A stretch of 41,914 bases of DNA, from NCBI GenBank assembly GCA_937992175.1, contig CALKLF010000053.1, positions 1-41,914 on the forward strand, given 5' to 3'. Below the pieces are notes generated by a model, which worked only from the letters and a program-made list of their open reading frames with translations, searched no databases and was not told the origin of the DNA. The DNA comes from an uncultured Fimbriimonadales bacterium. Lineage in GTDB: Bacteria > Armatimonadota > Fimbriimonadia > Fimbriimonadales > GBS-DC. Positions 1 through 7,627 of the stretch are shown piece by piece; position 1 is the stretch's first letter, and each line of letters starts with the position of its first letter. Position numbers and translations under genes: made by a program.

Positions 1-198
<198 letters not shown>

Positions 199-227
199 TC
201 ACAATCTGTGCCCAAATGCACAAAGGA

Positions 228-235
228 AGTATACC
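228..235 (-). promoter_or_regulatory. Extended -10 box (GGTATACT) for atpD
   Basis: GGTATACT reads on the minus strand about 50 nt before the atpD start codon. It matches the recurring extended -10 seen at many start sites in this window; here the leader is long enough to carry a Shine-Dalgarno sequence. Confidence 0.55.
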
Positions 236-280
236 TGATGGCATCAGTGGCACGGGCGTCCCCGCCCGCGCGCAAGCTGG

Positions 281-306
281 TGGCACGGACATTCTTGTCC
301 GTGCCA
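281..306. repeat. Perfect short palindrome (11-bp arms)
   Basis: TGGCACGGACA and TGTCCGTGCCA flank a TTCT loop, giving a perfect hairpin. It resembles in style the GACGGCATTCCTGCCGTC hairpins of the tandem array at 5195-5397 and lies just before a decayed antitoxin gene. Confidence 0.6.
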
Positions 307-342
307 GTCGCTGGGAATACTACTGTCCTGTCCACATCGCCG

Positions 343-547
343 ATGTCGCTGGAGGAACTCATTCGCGCCTTGCCTCCTGAGGTGCAGGGACAGCTGCGGG
401 CGCACGCCGAGCGGCTCTATCAGTAATCTGTCGCCTCTCAGGCGCGTCCGTTTCCGTTCGATTGGGAAGGTGCGCTGGAGTTCCTGAAGGGGCACTTCCG
501 TAGAACTCCTGCACGAGTTGCTGAAGGAGCGCGAGTGTGAAGTTTGA
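343..547 (+). pseudogene. DUF2281-type antitoxin remnant (partner of PIN toxin)
   Basis: The reading starts MSLEELIRALPPEVQGQL, matching the N-terminus of short DUF2281 antitoxins (LPPELQxEV). It hits an in-frame TAA at 424-426, resumes in frame as PFPFDWEGALEFLKGHF, which is the family's FDWxGALxxL motif, and then needs a one-base shift to reach SVELLHELLKERE, the family's C-terminal SVELQHEA-like segment ending at a TGA (545-547). The gene therefore carries one nonsense codon and one frameshift. Its end overlaps the PIN remnant that follows, as expected for an antitoxin-toxin pair. The family assignment comes from motif recall, not a search. Confidence 0.6.
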
Positions 548-665
548 CGCTATCATCTTGCTCGGTCAGTACGCTCTCGCCGAGCAATATAACCTGACAA
601 TCGTGAGTTTCGATTCCGACTTTGACCGTGCTCCACGCGGGCGCAAGGAGCCAAGAGAGTGGATA
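537..665 (+). pseudogene. PIN-domain toxin remnant (C-terminal part only)
   Basis: A GTG-initiated stretch reads FDAIILLGQYALAEQYNLTI and then VSFDSDFDRAPRG. This is the C-terminal third of a VapC-like PIN ribonuclease, including the DAIILAxxLAEG and T/VSFDxDFxR segments that carry the last acidic residues. The N-terminal two thirds with the first catalytic Asp are missing, and the open frame runs on to 779 without further similarity. It directly follows the DUF2281 antitoxin remnant, so the pair is a dead type II toxin-antitoxin module. Confidence 0.55.
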
Positions 666-678
666 CCCCCGCAGCTTA

Positions 679-1007
679 CTACTCAGATGCAACTGCCAAC
701 CGCAACCGCGCCTGCACCTCGCGCCAATCACGCTCCGACAACCTACCGATTACCGACACATCCGTCGCAGGAACGGTGACTAAAAACATCCTACTGCGCT
801 GGGCTGTCGCAGTCCTGCCTGCGCCCAGTCTTGTAGCAAGTAATCAGTGGACGCTGTCGCCGATAGTACCTGCGAGGTCACCACGCACAAGATTACATCA
901 GGACGCTCCTGATGATACACCTCCGTAGACACCACAACCGCAGGGCGTCGTTTTGTGGCGACTGCGCCAGGAATGGAGACAATCACTACATCGTCGGGCG
1001 CAATCAC
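679..1007 (-). pseudogene. MazF/PemK-type toxin, frameshifted
   Basis: The N-terminal frame (1007 to 780) reads MIAPDDVVIVSIPGAVATKR and continues RRPAVVVS and RPDVILCVVTSQ, the conserved beta-barrel core of PemK/MazF endoribonucleases. It stops early after PSAVGCF. A one-base shift at the A5 run at 782-786 (T5 on the coding strand) restores LVTVPATDVSVIGRLSERDW and a C-terminus ending at TAG (679-681), as expected for the family. The start ATG overlaps the antitoxin stop by 4 nt. Either the toxin has been inactivated by a single-base deletion in a short homopolymer, or the deletion is a sequencing error. Confidence 0.7.
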
Positions 1008-1225
1008 GGCGTTGCCTCCGACGCTTGCTCACTGTAGCTTAGTGAGTAAGCGGTGATGTCTCGCAAATCTGCCTCTGTCCAAGCGTCCGAGTCGTCGGTG
1101 CGGAGGCGGCTCTCCAGTTCCTGCAGAATCCGCTGCGCCAACGCCAACCGATCGGCAACCGACAGCCGTTGGATTACTTGCTGATAGATTTCGTCCACGA
1201 CTGTTTCTTGAGTTGGGCGGTTCAT
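1004..1225 (-). CDS. Antitoxin of the MazF/PemK-like pair
   Basis: This 73-residue acidic, helix-rich protein (MNRPTQETVVDEIYQQVIQR at the start) precedes and overlaps the PemK/MazF-like toxin by 4 nt, the standard layout of a type II pair. The segment LSVADRLALAQRILQELES resembles short antitoxins of this kind, which bind the toxin with a C-terminal tail. A longer in-frame start at 1306 exists, but the ATG at 1225 is preferred because TATAAT (1233-1238, minus strand, preceded by GG) ends 7 nt before it, which would give a leaderless message. No Shine-Dalgarno sequence is present. The gene looks intact although its toxin is frameshifted. Confidence 0.65.
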   Translation of the reverse strand: MNRPTQETVVDEIYQQVIQRLSVADRLALAQRILQELESRLRTDDSDAWTEADLRDITAYSLSYSEQASEATP

Positions 1226-1232
1226 CAGCAGG

Positions 1233-1240
1233 ATTATACC
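1233..1240 (-). promoter_or_regulatory. Extended -10 box (GGTATAAT), leaderless antitoxin start
   Basis: GGTATAAT on the minus strand ends 7 nt before the ATG at 1225, so the predicted transcription start falls at or next to the start codon. Confidence 0.6.
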
Positions 1241-1332
1241 TACCTGATTACCATCGCTCACAGCGTCTCGCTTATCGAACCCACCGCGCCCCGCGCTTTG
1301 CGCCAACGCAAAATGGAGAATGCACCATCTAA

Positions 1333-1610
1333 GAGGCTATATAGGAAAGCGAGTGAATTACCCTTACCCCTAACCCCCTCTCCCACTGCGTGGGAGAGGG
1401 GGCTTTGGGCATGGCGCGTGCGCGTCGCGACGCCCACTCCCCTCTCCCGCGACGCGGGAGAGGAGGAACGCCCCGTGCCGCGCCCGCGCCTGACTCCCCT
1501 CTCCCACGGCGTGGGAGAGGGGCTGGGGGTGAGGGCAAAAAAAAGCGCATGCCAACCCATCCTGCACGGGCAAACGCACAGAAAACTTCCTACATTCCCT
1601 AGATAGCCTC
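1333..1610 (+). mobile_element. MITE copy 1 (GAGGCTATCTAGGAAA family)
   Basis: A 278-bp non-coding element is bounded by imperfect inverted ends GAGGCTATATAGGAAA and its counterpart TTCCCTAGATAGCCTC. The interior is made of palindromes of the type CCCTCTCCC-GGGAGAGGG plus a segment GCATGCCAACCCAT shared, in inverted orientation, with copy 2 at 28646. The flanking trinucleotides are TAA (1330-1332) and TTA (1611-1613), both of the form TNA but not identical. End sequence and TNA targets fit mobilisation by an IS5-family (IS1031-like) transposase; no transposase lies in the window. Open frames inside are chance products of the repeats. Confidence 0.75.
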
Positions 1611-1646
1611 TTATAATTCGTGCCCGCCCCCAGAATATTTAAGAAT

Positions 1647-1668
1647 GAAAGCACAGGTAAGTGCTTTC
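1647..1668 (+). promoter_or_regulatory. Perfect inverted repeat before a strong ribosome binding site
   Basis: Arms GAAAGCAC and GTGCTTTC with a 6-nt loop end one base before the AAGGAGG of the 1685 ORF. It is a possible operator or leader hairpin. Confidence 0.4.
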
Positions 1669-1684
1669 AAGGAGGATGATGAGC

Positions 1685-1873
1685 ATGTACGCACTGCTGG
1701 TAACTACGTTGCCTATGCCCGATTCGGGTGCTTCTACGAGTGGCAGCGATGATACTCAGATGCTTCCAAACCAACAACCGCTCAAAGGCTACAAGTGCGT
1801 TGAGCGTGATGCAGGAACAAGTCCTGCACCTGCGCAAACTTCGGTAGAGGAACAAGGCGGTGCCTATTGTTAG
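1685..1873 (+). CDS. Small unknown protein (62 aa)
   Basis: The ORF begins MYALLVTTLPMPDSGAST and ends EEQGGAYC. A strong AAGGAGG (1669-1675) sits 9 nt before the ATG at 1685; two other ATGs at 1676 and 1679 are too close to it. A perfect inverted repeat, GAAAGCAC-AGGTAA-GTGCTTTC (1647-1668), lies immediately upstream of the ribosome binding site and could be an operator or a hairpin affecting translation. The protein is low in complexity and resembles nothing I recognise. The strong ribosome binding site is the main support; it may be a remnant. Confidence 0.35.
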   Translation: MYALLVTTLPMPDSGASTSGSDDTQMLPNQQPLKGYKCVERDAGTSPAPAQTSVEEQGGAYC

Positions 1874-2102
1874 GGAGTGTGTGTAAGAAGCATAAACATT
1901 GAGCCTTTCAGGGAATGCGAACCACAGCGCGACTCGGAATGTGTACCCGGAATCGGATTCGTCAGAATCGTGGTAACCGAAAAAGCAGAGTGTATAATTT
2001 TTCGGGATAGGTCGTGTATTTGCGGACTGTACGTACCTGTACGACCTGACGAGCAATATGTTGACCGAATCCCAATCCCTAATGCCTGTGGAGGGTTGTG
2101 AA

Positions 2103-3188
2103 ATGCAAAGGGCACTGCGAGTCGCGGTTTCTGCTGCATTCAATCTCATCCTAATCGCAGTGGTAGGTTTCACGGATGATGAAAGCTTCCACGATCGCCG
2201 CGAACGCTTGGCGCAATACTACACTTTGGAATGGAATCAAACCTTATATCGTCGTCTGAGCTTAGAGTACATCGACGGTATCAACGCACTTCGCTTACAG
2301 ATGAGGAATAAAGGTTGGGAAGTGCCCCTAATCGACCCAGTACGAGTATTTCTACTATGATATGTTTATCATCAATAAATGAATAAGCAATAAAGAATTT
2401 CTGATAGTTAACTACGGTTTAAACCGCCAAAAGGCTCACAGTGTAGATTATTCCCTATTTTCGTGGCGGTCAGAGCATTGCAGAAGTATTCCGCTACCAG
2501 TTGACCTCACAGCCTTGATATTTATCAACGGCGTCTCACCCTTCCGTGCTTGGGGGATGAATTCAGTAAGTGGCGCTTAGAAAACCTTACTCCCGAAATG
2601 TGGATGTTTAAGCTCGAAATTCCTAAGCAGAAGATGGAAGTGATACTACACTTGAGTAGGAACCATCATGAAGCGCCCGCCAAATTAGAAGTCATCAAAC
2701 CGCGCGAGAAATACACCTACGAAACTCGCCGCTACACTCTTATCGATGGGATATGGCTTCCTGCCGTTGTGGAGTGCGAAACCCACACCCCAGTAGGACA
2801 CACGAAGGCAACCTATGTTCTCTTGAAGGCAGAGAAGAATCAGTTTCCACTACAGCTACCTGAACTTCCAACTGAGTTGCCTGTCCGTCAGTGGCATGGA
2901 CGACCAGAACTTGGTGAACTTACGATCGACGAGACCACAACTTCTACTGCAGTAAATGTACCCGCTTCTATCAAGTGGGGTGATCTAAAAAAGAATATCG
3001 AAAACCAACCACTTTGTCATCCGAGCCGAAGGCGAGGAAACTCGACTGCTCAATCGGCAGGAATCTGTTCCTGCGCTGTGTATTTGCTTCACAGGAGGTT
3101 GCCAACGATGGCAGGAGCCGTCCTTTGCCTTGAATGCGAACCCCTGAATGAGCAGCACATGGGGGGAAGTGCTTGCCCCGCTATCTGA
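2103..3188 (+). pseudogene. Decayed secreted-protein gene, multiply frameshifted
   Basis: The first part (ATG 2103) has a signal-peptide-like start, MQRALRVAVSAAFNLILIAV, then a charged region with RRERLAQYYTLEWNQTL and stops at 2360. Around 2338 a shifted frame continues TQYEYFYYDMFIINK. From about 2490 readable protein (IPLPVDLTALIFINGVSPF) shifts at about 2548 into a longer frame (DEFSKWRLENLTPEMWMFKL to PELGELTID) that contains a YTLIDGIWLPAVVE segment, reminiscent of outer-membrane lipoprotein-sorting-type beta sheets. After about 2990 a third frame looks coding (HFVIRAEGEETRLLNRQES). The pieces probably derive from one or two exported proteins. I cannot name the family; the repeated frame changes show that the locus is dead or badly damaged. 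Confidence 0.4.
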
Positions 3189-3194
3189 ACTGAT

Positions 3195-3407
3195 GTGCTG
3201 GTGACAACCATCCGCACGCTGATGATGTTCTGGCTGGTCTTAGGCTTTCACTGCGCCTGCGCTCAGATTTTTGTGCTTGCGGGATGCGAAACGGAGCAGC
3301 AAGTCAAAGTGGCTGAGCAGCTTATGGAACAGACGCATCAAGAAAGATGGGCGCGGGGGCAATCCTCCCATGCCCTCAACGCGACGGAGCTTTGTCTTTT
3401 CCTATAG
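3195..3407 (+). CDS. Short ORF with signal-peptide-like start (doubtful)
   Basis: A GTG-initiated 70-codon frame contains MMFWLVLGFHCACAQ, which looks like a secretion signal, followed by about 45 residues without recognisable similarity. It lies in the same decayed zone as the preceding pseudogene, has no clear ribosome binding site and ends before a terminator-like palindrome. It may be the 5' remnant of a lost gene for an exported protein. Confidence 0.2.
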   Translation: MLVTTIRTLMMFWLVLGFHCACAQIFVLAGCETEQQVKVAEQLMEQTHQERWARGQSSHALNATELCLFL

Positions 3408-3446
3408 GGTACAACGGTTAAGTTCGGGGATAGAACGCGCAGCAGC

Positions 3447-3519
3447 TTTTTCCAGCCCTCACCCCCTGCCTCTCTCCTGTAAGGAGGGAGAGGAGGCAGG
3501 GGTGAGGGCTGGAAAAAAA
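3447..3519. terminator. Bidirectional terminator-like palindrome
   Basis: Long arms (TTTTTCCAGCCCTCACCCC and its complement) surround a GC-rich core with a TGTAA loop, and T-runs lie on both outer sides. It sits just past the 3' end of the amidohydrolase gene on the minus strand and could end transcription from both directions. The core shares the CCCTCACCCC style of other repeats in the window. Confidence 0.5.
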
Positions 3520-3568
3520 CCGTCGCCTCGCGCCCGGTCACTGAACTCAAGCGTTGCGCTCTTGCCAG

Positions 3569-4891
3569 CTACCTCGGCCTCCCCCGATACCGCTCGTACA
3601 ACCGAATGTGCTTGCTGGTCATCTCGATAGGGCGACCGGCAATCCAGACCTGTATCACTTCCGTACGGATATCGAGCGGGTCGCCGCTCAGCAGTACGAG
3701 GTTCGCGTCTTTGCCGACCTCGATGCTGCCCAGCCGGTGCGACAGCCCCAGAATCTGTGCTGGGTAGAGGGTGATCGACTTTATCCCCTCGTCGCGGGGC
3801 AGTCCGTGCGCGACGGCGGTCGCCACATGGTAGGGCAGGTTGCGGGCGTTGCTGGCGTCGTTGCTGGCGATGCAAAACAGCACGCCCTTCTCATGAAGGC
3901 GTTTTGGCAGCGTGAACGGCTCATCGTAAGGCTCCGATTCCGCGCTGGGCATGTTATGGACGCCCTCCAGAATCGCAGGCACTTGCTTCTCGCGCAGCAG
4001 CTCGGCGACGCGCCACGCTTCCGAGCCGCCCACAATCACCAGGCGCAGTTTCTGCTCTTCCGCCCAGCGAATCGCCGCCTGAATGCCCAGCGCGCTGTTC
4101 ACTCGCACGAACAGGGGCAGCTTGCCCTCCAGAATCGGAATCATCGCCTCGAATCGTGGGTCGCGTTCGTGCGCAGGGACGCCGTCTTTGCCACCTGCCT
4201 GATGCGCCCGCAGATAGCGTCGGGCGTTCTCGATGAACTCGTTAATCGGGCGCATACGGCTCTCCCAGTCGCGACGGCGCGACTCCGCGCTCTGGTTCGC
4301 TGTAGCCGACGGCGCAGGGAAGTTCATAAACAGCCCGATTGGGGTCTTGATGACCATCTCCTCCCATGTCCAGCCATCGAGGTTCATCACACAGCCCATC
4401 CCCGATAGGATCCCGCCCGTCGGCGCGGCGACGACCGTCGTTGTGCCGTTCACGCGCGTCACGGGAATCAGCTCAGAGTCGGGGTTAATGGCGATTTCGG
4501 TGCGGGAGTTGGGGTTGAACTGTCCCGTTTCGCTCGTGTCGATGGTGGCGGCGATGGAGCCAATTTCGGTTAGCCCCAGCGTGGTGCAGGCGTCGATATA
4601 GCCAGGGTAGAGATGGTTGCCCTTGCCGTCGTAGACCTTTGCGTCGCGCGGAATCACCACATTTTTACCGACAGCGGCGATTTTGCCGTCGCGAATCAGC
4701 ACGGTCGCGCCCTCGATGGGAGGCGCGCTGACAGGGTGAACCATCACATTCCGAATCGCATAGACACCGCGCGTTTTTACGGGACGCTCCAACGACGCCT
4801 CATAACGCGGGGCGAGCGGGGACGCATTCTCGTCGCCCCAGCACGCTGCGAACATAAGCACCCATAAACCGTAGAGAACCCAAAGGCGCAT
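3569..4891 (-). CDS. Exported amidohydrolase-family protein lacking the metal-binding HxH
   Basis: This 440-residue protein has a signal sequence (residues 1 to about 19, with FAAC as a possible lipobox) and the fold of imidazolonepropionase-like amidohydrolases: the strand-rich start VMVHPVSAPPIEGATVLIRDG, the PGYID motif (96-100), a TIM-barrel middle, and the C-terminal VGKDANLVLLSGDPLD beta-sandwich. In active relatives PGxID is followed by AHxH; here residues 101-106 are ACTTLG, so the first two metal ligands are absent. The variant with INPDSELIPVTRVNG is shared by a recognisable subgroup of exported homologues, so the loss is probably ancestral. Enzymatic activity is doubtful; a binding or scaffolding role is possible. 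The gene stands alone, with no clear Shine-Dalgarno sequence before its ATG. Confidence 0.75.
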   Translation of the reverse strand: MRLWVLYGLWVLMFAACWGDENASPLAPRYEASLERPVKTRGVYAIRNVMVHPVSAPPIEGATVLIRDGKIAAVGKNVVIPRDAKVYDGKGNHLYPGYIDACTTLGLTEIGSIAATIDTSETGQFNPNSRTEIAINPDSELIPVTRVNGTTTVVAAPTGGILSGMGCVMNLDGWTWEEMVIKTPIGLFMNFPAPSATANQSAESRRRDWESRMRPINEFIENARRYLRAHQAGGKDGVPAHERDPRFEAMIPILEGKLPLFVRVNSALGIQAAIRWAEEQKLRLVIVGGSEAWRVAELLREKQVPAILEGVHNMPSAESEPYDEPFTLPKRLHEKGVLFCIASNDASNARNLPYHVATAVAHGLPRDEGIKSITLYPAQILGLSHRLGSIEVGKDANLVLLSGDPLDIRTEVIQVWIAGRPIEMTSKHIRLYERYRGRPR

Positions 4892-4916
4892 ATTTTCGTA
4901 CTTCGACGCGCGAGCC

Positions 4917-4997
4917 GAGATTCCTCGCCTTCGGCTCGGAATGAGGAGTTTACTTTCGCAAAGACGGCTTTGTCATTCCGAGCGAAGCGAGGAAACT
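4917..4997. repeat. REP-like inverted repeat (ATTCCTCGC-TCGGAATGA type)
   Basis: GATTCCTCGCCTTCGGCTCGGAATGA-like arms face TCATTCCGAGCGAAGCGAGGAA across a short spacer. Related copies lie at 8666-8743, 12781-12859 and 23278-23356, and a half copy at 12903-12933. It is non-coding. Confidence 0.7.
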
Positions 4998-5044
4998 TCG
5001 CGTAGGTCGTGCTTCGTCAGCCCTGATTGTTTGGATGCTTTGCC

Positions 5045-5130
5045 CCCCTCCTTGAGGTTCCCCTCGCGAAGCGAGGGGAACCAAGCCACAATGGTTCCCC
5101 CTACGCAGTAGGGGGAACCTCAAGGAGGGG
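5045..5130. repeat. Double-hairpin repeat with CCTCCTTGAGGTTCCC ends
   Basis: The 86-bp unit has 17-bp inverted ends (CCCTCCTTGAGGTTCCC) and two internal hairpins, CCCCTCGCGAAGCGAGGGG and CCCCCTACGCAGTAGGGGG. A second copy lies at 23137-23222, with T for G in the ends. Confidence 0.7.
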
Positions 5131-5194
5131 ATTCCAAAAATTGAGCGGTGACGAAGCAATAGTAGGTCTCTCAGATGTGAAAACACCCTCTTCT

Positions 5195-5397
5195 GATGCA
5201 ACGGCATTCTTGCCGTCGTGATGCGGAGGCTGACCTTGGTGCGACGGCATTCCCGCCGTTGTGATACAGAGGCTGACCTTGGTGCGACGGCATTCCTGCC
5301 GTCGTGATGTGGAGGCTGACCTTGGTGCGACGGCATTCCTGCCGTTGTGATACAGAGGCTGACCTTGGTGCGACGGCATTCTCGCCGTCGTCTGAAG
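5195..5397. repeat. 43-bp tandem repeat, five units
   Basis: Units begin at 5195, 5238, 5281, 5324 and 5367, each spaced exactly 43 bp; the first diverges at its start and the last is truncated. Each carries the hairpin GACGGCATTCNNGCCGTC followed by a linker with GAGGCTGACCTT. Units alternate between a CGTGATGYGG and a TGTGATACAG linker, so the true period is an 86-bp dimer. There are no unique spacers, so it is not a CRISPR array. Frames on the minus strand across it only translate the repeat. Confidence 0.85.
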
Positions 5398-5485
5398 TTG
5401 TCACTGCGCAGGAGAAACGCGATGCTTATACCGATTGGGGTTTCAGGTGCTACAAAACCTTTGTTGGAGGCGCGCTTACTGTTGT

Positions 5486-5595
5486 TCGCCCTCACCCCCA
5501 GCCCCTCTCCTACGCTGTGGGAGAGGGGAGTAATGCGCGTGCGCAGCGCCACGGTTCCCCCTCTCCCGCGTCGCGGGAGAGGGGGTTAGGAGGCG
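5486..5595. repeat. CCCTCTCCC/GGGAGAGGG palindrome pair
   Basis: Two palindromes (CCCCTCTCC-GGAGAGGGG and CCCTCTCCCGCG-CGCGGGAGAGGG) lie about 100 bp before hisD. They are the same palindromes that fill the MITE interiors, but here the GAGGCTATC ends are absent. Confidence 0.65.
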
Positions 5596-5685
5596 AGGGA
5601 AAAGCTACTGCATGCTCCGCTTGCTCCGTCTGCTTTTGTTCACTTGAACCCTGGATTGGATCTCGAAGGTGAGTTGGAGGAACAA

Positions 5686-5693
5686 GGTATACT
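5686..5693 (+). promoter_or_regulatory. Extended -10 box (GGTATACT) for the his operon
   Basis: GGTATACT ends 3 nt before a GTG (5697) and 9 nt before an ATG (5703). The spacing would start the transcript at about 5700, so the ATG would be nearly leaderless. No good -35 at 17 bp is visible. Confidence 0.55.
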
Positions 5694-5696
5694 CTC

Positions 5697-6992
5697 GTGC
5701 GTATGCTGCCGACGCTGGACGCCAGCACAGAGCCGATGGAGCGGATTCGGGCGTGTCTACAGCAGGGCGCGCCGCAGCCCACGCCCGAAATGGAGACGCA
5801 AGTGCGCGCGATTCTGGAGCGCGTGCGCACGGAGGGCGACCACGCCGTAATGGAGTTCACGCGCCAGTGGGATTGCTCCACGCTGGAGAGCCTCGAAGTT
5901 TCGGAAGCCGAGTTCGAGGCAGCGTACCAGCAGGTAGAGGGGACAGTTATAATGGCGATTCAGCACGCAGTGGCGCGCGTGCATCGCTTTCACAAGTCGA
6001 TGCGCCCGCAATCGTGGCATCTGCTGGAGGCGCAGGGCGGCTGGCTGGGGCAGCTGGTTCGCCCGCTGGAGCGCGTCGGCATCTATGCGCCCGGCGGACG
6101 CGCCAAATACCCCAGCACGGTTATCATGAACGCCGTGCCCGCGAAGGTCGCAGGCGTGCAGGAGGTGATTCTCTGCACCCCGCCGCAGCAGGATGGGCGC
6201 GTGCCCCCGTCGGTGCTGGTCGCAGCGCGCGAGGCGGGCGTGAACCGCGTGTTCAAGGTCGGCGGCGCGCAAGCCATCGCCGCGATGGCGTTCGGCACGG
6301 AGACCGTCCCCGCCGTCGAGAAGATTGTGGGACCGGGCAACCTCTATGTCGCGCTCGCGAAACGCCTGCTCTGGGGTGTGGTGGGTGTTGACCTGTGGGC
6401 GGGTCCCAGCGAGGTGGCGATTATCGCCGACGAGCGCGCGACCCCCGCCTACATCGCCGCTGATTTACTGACCCAGCTTGAACACGGCGCGGAATCGGTC
6501 GGCTATCTGTTCACGCCGAGCCGCGAGGTTCTGCGCGGGACACTGGACGCGCTCGCGACGCAGCTCAGTCAGCGCGCGCGACGGGAGATTCTGGAGCAGT
6601 CGCTGGCGCGGAGCCTCGCTGTGCTGACGCGTAACCTCGCCGAGGCGTTCGATCTCGCGAACATCGCCGCGCCCGAACATCTGACACTGATGGTGCAAAA
6701 TCCAGTGCACTGGCTTAGCCATGTGCGCAACGCGGGCTGTGTCCTGCTGGGGGACGATACGCCGCAGGCGGCGGGCGACTATATTGCTGGTCCCAGCCAC
6801 ACGCTGCCCACGGGGCGCGCCGCGCGGTTCGAATCGCCCGTCTCGGTGGAGACCTTTCTCAAGCGCAGTAGCGTGATTGCCCTCAGCCGCGATGCGCTGC
6901 ACCAACTTGCGCCCGACATCCTCGCGCTAGCGCGTGAGGAGGGCTTCGAGGCGCACGCCGCCGCCGTGCAAATCCGCTTTTCAGAGGAGTAG
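5697..6992 (+). CDS. hisD: Histidinol dehydrogenase
   Basis: HisD oxidises L-histidinol to L-histidine in two NAD-linked steps and needs a metal ion, usually zinc. The 431-residue length is normal. Recognisable family segments are VGIYAPGGRAKYPSTVIMNA, IVGPGNLYVALAKR, DLWAGPSEVAIIAD, the QLEHGAES zinc-binding region, AAPEHLTLM with the catalytic Glu-His pair, and AGPSHTLPTGRAARF. The start is uncertain between GTG 5697 and ATG 5703; the GGTATACT box at 5686-5693 favours the ATG as a leaderless start. The gene is first in a hisD-hisB-hisH operon, 2 nt before hisB. The remaining his genes are not in the window. Confidence 0.95.
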   Translation: MRMLPTLDASTEPMERIRACLQQGAPQPTPEMETQVRAILERVRTEGDHAVMEFTRQWDCSTLESLEVSEAEFEAAYQQVEGTVIMAIQHAVARVHRFHKSMRPQSWHLLEAQGGWLGQLVRPLERVGIYAPGGRAKYPSTVIMNAVPAKVAGVQEVILCTPPQQDGRVPPSVLVAAREAGVNRVFKVGGAQAIAAMAFGTETVPAVEKIVGPGNLYVALAKRLLWGVVGVDLWAGPSEVAIIADERATPAYIAADLLTQLEHGAESVGYLFTPSREVLRGTLDALATQLSQRARREILEQSLARSLAVLTRNLAEAFDLANIAAPEHLTLMVQNPVHWLSHVRNAGCVLLGDDTPQAAGDYIAGPSHTLPTGRAARFESPVSVETFLKRSSVIALSRDALHQLAPDILALAREEGFEAHAAAVQIRFSEE

Positions 6993-6994
6993 GT

Positions 6995-7627
6995 ATGCGC
7001 AATTCCAGTCCCGGTTCTCGGTTTGGCATGTATGAGCGTGAGACGAGCGAGACGCGCGTCTATGTCTCCGTCGATTTAGACGGTTCGGGCAACGCGCAGG
7101 TCAACACAGGCGTCGGCTTCTTTGACCATATGCTGACTCAAATCGCCCGACACGGCTTGATCGACCTCGTGGTGAGCGCGACGGGCGACCTGCAGGTGGA
7201 CGAACACCACACGGTGGAGGATGTCGGCATCTGTTTTGGCAAGGCGGTGCAGCAGGCGTTAGGGGATATGCGCGGCGTCTACCGCTATGGCTGGGCGATT
7301 GTGCCGATGGACGAGGCGCTGGCGATGGTCGCGCTCGACTTCAGCGGGCGTCCTCTGCTGGAGTTTCAGGCGCAGTTCCAGCGCGAGCGCGTGGGGCAGC
7401 TGCCGACCGAGCTGGTGGGGGAGTTCTTCCGCGCGTTCGTGAGCCACGCCCACGCAACGCTGCACATCCGCCTGCTCCAGAGCGCGAACGACCACCACGC
7501 GATTGAGGCGATTTTCAAGGCGTTCGCCAAAGCGCTGGAGATGGCGACCCGCTTCCACCCCCGTCAGTCAGGAACGCCCTCCACGAAGGGGTATATCGAG
7601 GGAACGGAGTCAACTGGAGGCTTATGA
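6995..7627 (+). CDS. hisB: Imidazoleglycerol-phosphate dehydratase
   Basis: HisB removes water from imidazoleglycerol phosphate to give imidazoleacetol phosphate, the sixth step of histidine synthesis, at a di-manganese centre. The 210-residue monofunctional protein shows NTGVGFFDHML, DEHHTVEDVGI, FFRAFVSHAH and NDHHAIEAIFKAFAKAL, which supply the histidine and glutamate metal ligands. It is slightly longer than the usual 195 residues because of C-terminal residues after the family's end. AGAGGAG just before the hisD stop serves as ribosome binding site for the ATG at 6995. Its stop overlaps the hisH start by 4 nt. Confidence 0.96.
   Translation: MRNSSPGSRFGMYERETSETRVYVSVDLDGSGNAQVNTGVGFFDHMLTQIARHGLIDLVVSATGDLQVDEHHTVEDVGICFGKAVQQALGDMRGVYRYGWAIVPMDEALAMVALDFSGRPLLEFQAQFQRERVGQLPTELVGEFFRAFVSHAHATLHIRLLQSANDHHAIEAIFKAFAKALEMATRFHPRQSGTPSTKGYIEGTESTGGL

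Noticed and set aside
1258-1606. Several 70-145 codon frames across 1258-1606
   Set aside because: They translate the palindromic MITE interior in several frames on both strands.
5195-5397. Possible CRISPR array
   Set aside because: The 43-bp units are contiguous tandem copies with near-identical linkers; there are no unique spacers and no cas genes.
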